Origin: Ignavibacteriales bacterium
GTDB taxonomy: Bacteria > Bacteroidota > Ignavibacteria > Ignavibacteriales > Ignavibacteriaceae
Assembly (NCBI GenBank): GCA_016700155.1
Contig: CP065001.1
Span: 1-64,000 of the forward strand
Reading direction: 5' to 3'
DNA: 64,000 nt
The translations under genes and the position numbers were made by a program. Below are positions 61,888 through 64,000 of the stretch, piece after piece. Under the pieces are notes generated by a model that was given only the letters and a program-made list of their open reading frames with translations, made no database searches and was not told where the DNA came from. Positions within the stretch are counted from its first letter, which is position 1. Each line of letters begins with the position of its first letter.

Positions 61888-63402
61888 ATGAATGATACAG
61901 GCACAAAATATTTTCAGGAACTTTATGGGCAGCTTCACTTTCCTGTAGTAGTACTGAGTACTGCAGGTGAAATTGTATATGTGAATGATGAATACATCGC
62001 CTTTTGGGGGTACACAGTTGACGATCTTAAAAACTATTCCGTGTTTGACGATAGTGAACTGAGAAAAAATGGTGTGCTGGGAATCATTCAAAAAGTGATT
62101 GAAGAAAAAACGAAATTCCGTGTAGATAATTACTCTGATTCACTTTTAAGAAGTAAAGAAATTACGATTCCGGTCTTCCGCACAGAGATATTCCCGATCT
62201 TTATTGAAAACCAGTTTTATATTGTGATCACTCACGATGACCAGACGGAAATGTATCTGACAGAGCAGGAAGTAATGAAAGCACGGGATGGGAACCGTGA
62301 ATCCGAACGACTCAAAAATACTTTTCTGAATGTACTATCGCATGAACTACGCACACCTCTCAATATAATTCTTGGTTATTCTTCAATCATTAAAGAAAAT
62401 CTGAAAGATAAAATCAGCTCTGAGGATAAAGTTTATCTTGATAATCTTTACAGCGGAAGTGAAAGATTATTTAAAAGTATAACACAAATGCTCGAGTTTG
62501 CCCAGATTGAAGCCGGCAACTACAATTTGAAAATTGAGACAAGGGATTTAATCAATATCCTTGAGAATAGTTTAAAGCAGATCGAAAAAATTGCAGCCAC
62601 CAAAAAAATTGAATTGAAAAAGAATTATAAAAATCTTCAGGCTATTGTTGACGTTGATGTGCATTGCGTTGAAAATGCTATCGACAACTTATTAAGCAAT
62701 GCTGTCAAGTTTACACAGCAGGGATATATTGAAGTTGAAACAGAAGTATTTGAAGATCGTGGAATAGCTGTATGCAAAATCAAAGATACAGGAATCGGGA
62801 TCTCATCAAAATATCTTGATCATCTTTTCCAGCCATTCAGCCAGGAAGACCTGGACATCGGAAGAAATTTTGAAGGCAACGGACTTGGTCTTGCATTATC
62901 AAAGCGGTACTTCGAAAAAATGGGCGGCTCTTTGCTTGTTGACAGTATAAAAGGTGTTGGCTCCACATTTACTTTTACACTGCCGCTTACTTCTACTGCG
63001 GTAAGGGAAGAAAGCACAATCAGGATTCAGCAGAATACTGAGATGAAAAAAATTCTGATGCTAGATGACTCAAGCGAATCTTATGAACTTTTAAATGCCT
63101 ATTTAAAACGTACCCACATTATTGAAGCTCACAACTTCCGTGAATTCAAACTTGAGTACATCAGTAAAGAGGATTATCACGTAATAATTTTTGATGTAAA
63201 CCAGAATCATTGGGAACAGAGCCTGATTATCTGCAGGGATCTTAAAAAGCATGATCCTTTAAAACGCCCGGTAGTTATTCTTTCAAGTGAGTTTATGGAT
63301 GACAAGATAAAACAGTTTTATGAAGCCGGTGCCGATAAATTTATTGTCAAACCTTTCGCAAAAAACGTACTGCTCACCACACTTGAGTCAGTTACACGCT
63401 GA
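61888..63402 (+). CDS. PAS hybrid histidine kinase with C-terminal receiver
   Basis: About 504 residues, from ATG 61888, 2 bp after the stop of the GAF protein (a TTG at 61882 overlapping it is also possible). Residues about 10-120 are a PAS domain (VVLSTAGEIVYVNDEYIAFWGYT in part); then HisKA with LSHELRTPLNIILGYSS (phospho-acceptor His intact), HATPase with NLLSNAVKFTQ, KDTGIGIS and GNGLGLALSKRYFEKMGG, and a receiver domain (about 385-504) with LMLDDSSE, phospho-site IIFDVNQ, and VKPF. No transmembrane helix, so a cytosolic sensor. No DNA-binding output is attached and no partner regulator is adjacent. It is convergent, 3 bp apart, with the desaturase-like gene. Confidence 0.9.
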   Translation: MNDTGTKYFQELYGQLHFPVVVLSTAGEIVYVNDEYIAFWGYTVDDLKNYSVFDDSELRKNGVLGIIQKVIEEKTKFRVDNYSDSLLRSKEITIPVFRTEIFPIFIENQFYIVITHDDQTEMYLTEQEVMKARDGNRESERLKNTFLNVLSHELRTPLNIILGYSSIIKENLKDKISSEDKVYLDNLYSGSERLFKSITQMLEFAQIEAGNYNLKIETRDLINILENSLKQIEKIAATKKIELKKNYKNLQAIVDVDVHCVENAIDNLLSNAVKFTQQGYIEVETEVFEDRGIAVCKIKDTGIGISSKYLDHLFQPFSQEDLDIGRNFEGNGLGLALSKRYFEKMGGSLLVDSIKGVGSTFTFTLPLTSTAVREESTIRIQQNTEMKKILMLDDSSESYELLNAYLKRTHIIEAHNFREFKLEYISKEDYHVIIFDVNQNHWEQSLIICRDLKKHDPLKRPVVILSSEFMDDKIKQFYEAGADKFIVKPFAKNVLLTTLESVTR

Positions 63403-63405
63403 CAT

Positions 63406-64000
63406 TCAATTCTTTTTTAACCGGTACATTTTCCACCACGGAGTTGAAGGTGATTCGTGATGCTCAAGATGATAACCAAAAAAATAACAGCTTAGCATTG
63501 CCCATATATGATTTCGCTTTAGTGTTCTTGCATTATGCGGTTTCATTTTTTCATCATGCGGTTCCATGTGCGGTTTATAAGTCCCAAAATAAAATAACTG
63601 AATTGTTGAAAGTATAGCTGGGGCAACCCAGAAACTTATTATTGAAATTTCATCAGCAAAAAGTTTTAAAATGTTGAACACTATTGCCATTATGATTATC
63701 TGTATTAAAGACACATAATGACTTAGAAATATTACCCACCAGTAAAATAAATTTTGTGTGCGTGTTGAGTAATCCGGATCCTTTTCAGTTCCCGGATACC
63801 TGTGATGCAATTTATGATTGTCAAGAAGTCTTTTGTAAGATAACCCTGCAAATAAGAATGAGGATATAACCCCGATTAAAGTATTTAATTTCTTGTTTGT
63901 GGAAATACTCCCATGCATAGAATCATGCGCGGTTATGAATAAACCGGTGAACAAGTAAGTTTGAAGAATGATATGAGCATAGAAAAGGGGAGACATAAAA
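63406..64000 (-). CDS. CrtW-like beta-carotene ketolase / fatty acid desaturase family protein, 5' end cut by window
   Basis: The last 197 or so codons of a membrane di-iron enzyme; the frame is open to the window edge. The three histidine boxes are visible: HDSMHG, NHKLHHRYPG and GYHLEHHESPSTPWW, together with FGTYKPH between them. This set is typical of CrtW-type carotenoid 4-ketolases and related fatty acid hydroxylases or desaturases; the combination FGT.xPH and EHH..P..PWW favours CrtW. Three or four membrane helices lie between the boxes. Full-length CrtW is about 240 residues, so 40 or so residues are missing. Other carotenoid genes, if any, lie outside. Confidence 0.8.
   Translation of the reverse strand, partial: FMSPLFYAHIILQTYLFTGLFITAHDSMHGSISTNKKLNTLIGVISSFLFAGLSYKRLLDNHKLHHRYPGTEKDPDYSTRTQNLFYWWVIFLSHYVSLIQIIIMAIVFNILKLFADEISIISFWVAPAILSTIQLFYFGTYKPHMEPHDEKMKPHNARTLKRNHIWAMLSCYFFGYHLEHHESPSTPWWKMYRLKKN

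Overview
The window looks like a chromosomal segment of a Gram-negative member of the Ignavibacteria (Bacteroidota/Chlorobi side). The reasons are an A+T-rich sequence, seven secreted proteins ending in a type IX secretion (T9SS) type A sorting domain with the NYPNPFNP signature, the linker VPVEL(V/L)SF typical of that group, and lipid A genes (lpxB, lpxK). The assignment rests on recognising families, not on a database search. I saw no rRNA, tRNA, CRISPR array, transposase or prophage.

Layout. 1-8.9 kb: five tandem genes for secreted beta-propeller or jelly-roll proteins with T9SS tails, three of them sharing a nearly identical 3' cassette. 9.0-12.7 kb: a GT39-type membrane glycosyltransferase, type I asparaginase, a small helical protein and MurI. 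13.0-15.1 kb: a chemoreceptor. 15.2-23.1 kb, minus strand: two DUF3857 transglutaminase-like exported proteins, then glnD-queF-queC (in transcription order queC-queF-glnD). 23.3-41.4 kb, plus strand: tpiA, a GH2-like membrane protein with smc and another T9SS protein, a lipid A block (HAD phosphatase, ICMT-like methyltransferase, lpxB, DUF374 acyltransferase, lpxK), ppdK with an unusual basic tail, queA and ispD. 41.6-44.6 kb, minus: a lipoprotein and one more T9SS protein. 44.7-50.7 kb: a peptide-type ABC transporter split over two divergent operons, the ATPases (plus a YbaK deacylase) leftward, the binding protein and two permeases rightward.

The most interesting part is 50.7-56.7 kb. The last permease gene runs without a gap into a Ser/Thr kinase-ATPase-TPR protein, which overlaps a sigma-54 enhancer-binding protein with a degenerate receiver domain. 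Just after that gene lie two direct copies of AATTACATGTA 40 bp apart, then a good -24/-12 (sigma-54) promoter candidate, then a gene for an exported protein made almost wholly of eleven identical 16-residue repeats, closed by a strong terminator. I read this as one circuit: transporter and kinase sense something (perhaps a peptide), the activator binds the two upstream sites, and sigma-54 polymerase makes the repeat protein. The sequence shows the parts and their order; the wiring is inference.

56.8-63.4 kb carries a large exported protein with a copper-amine-oxidase-like N-domain, an HExxH metallopeptidase domain, a propeller and a probable outer-membrane barrel, followed by two coupled histidine kinases (a GAF kinase whose phospho-acceptor His I cannot find, and a PAS hybrid kinase with a receiver). 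The right edge holds a truncated CrtW/fatty-acid-hydroxylase-like gene on the minus strand. Starts were moved from the longest ORF to a better ATG in several genes; each case is stated.
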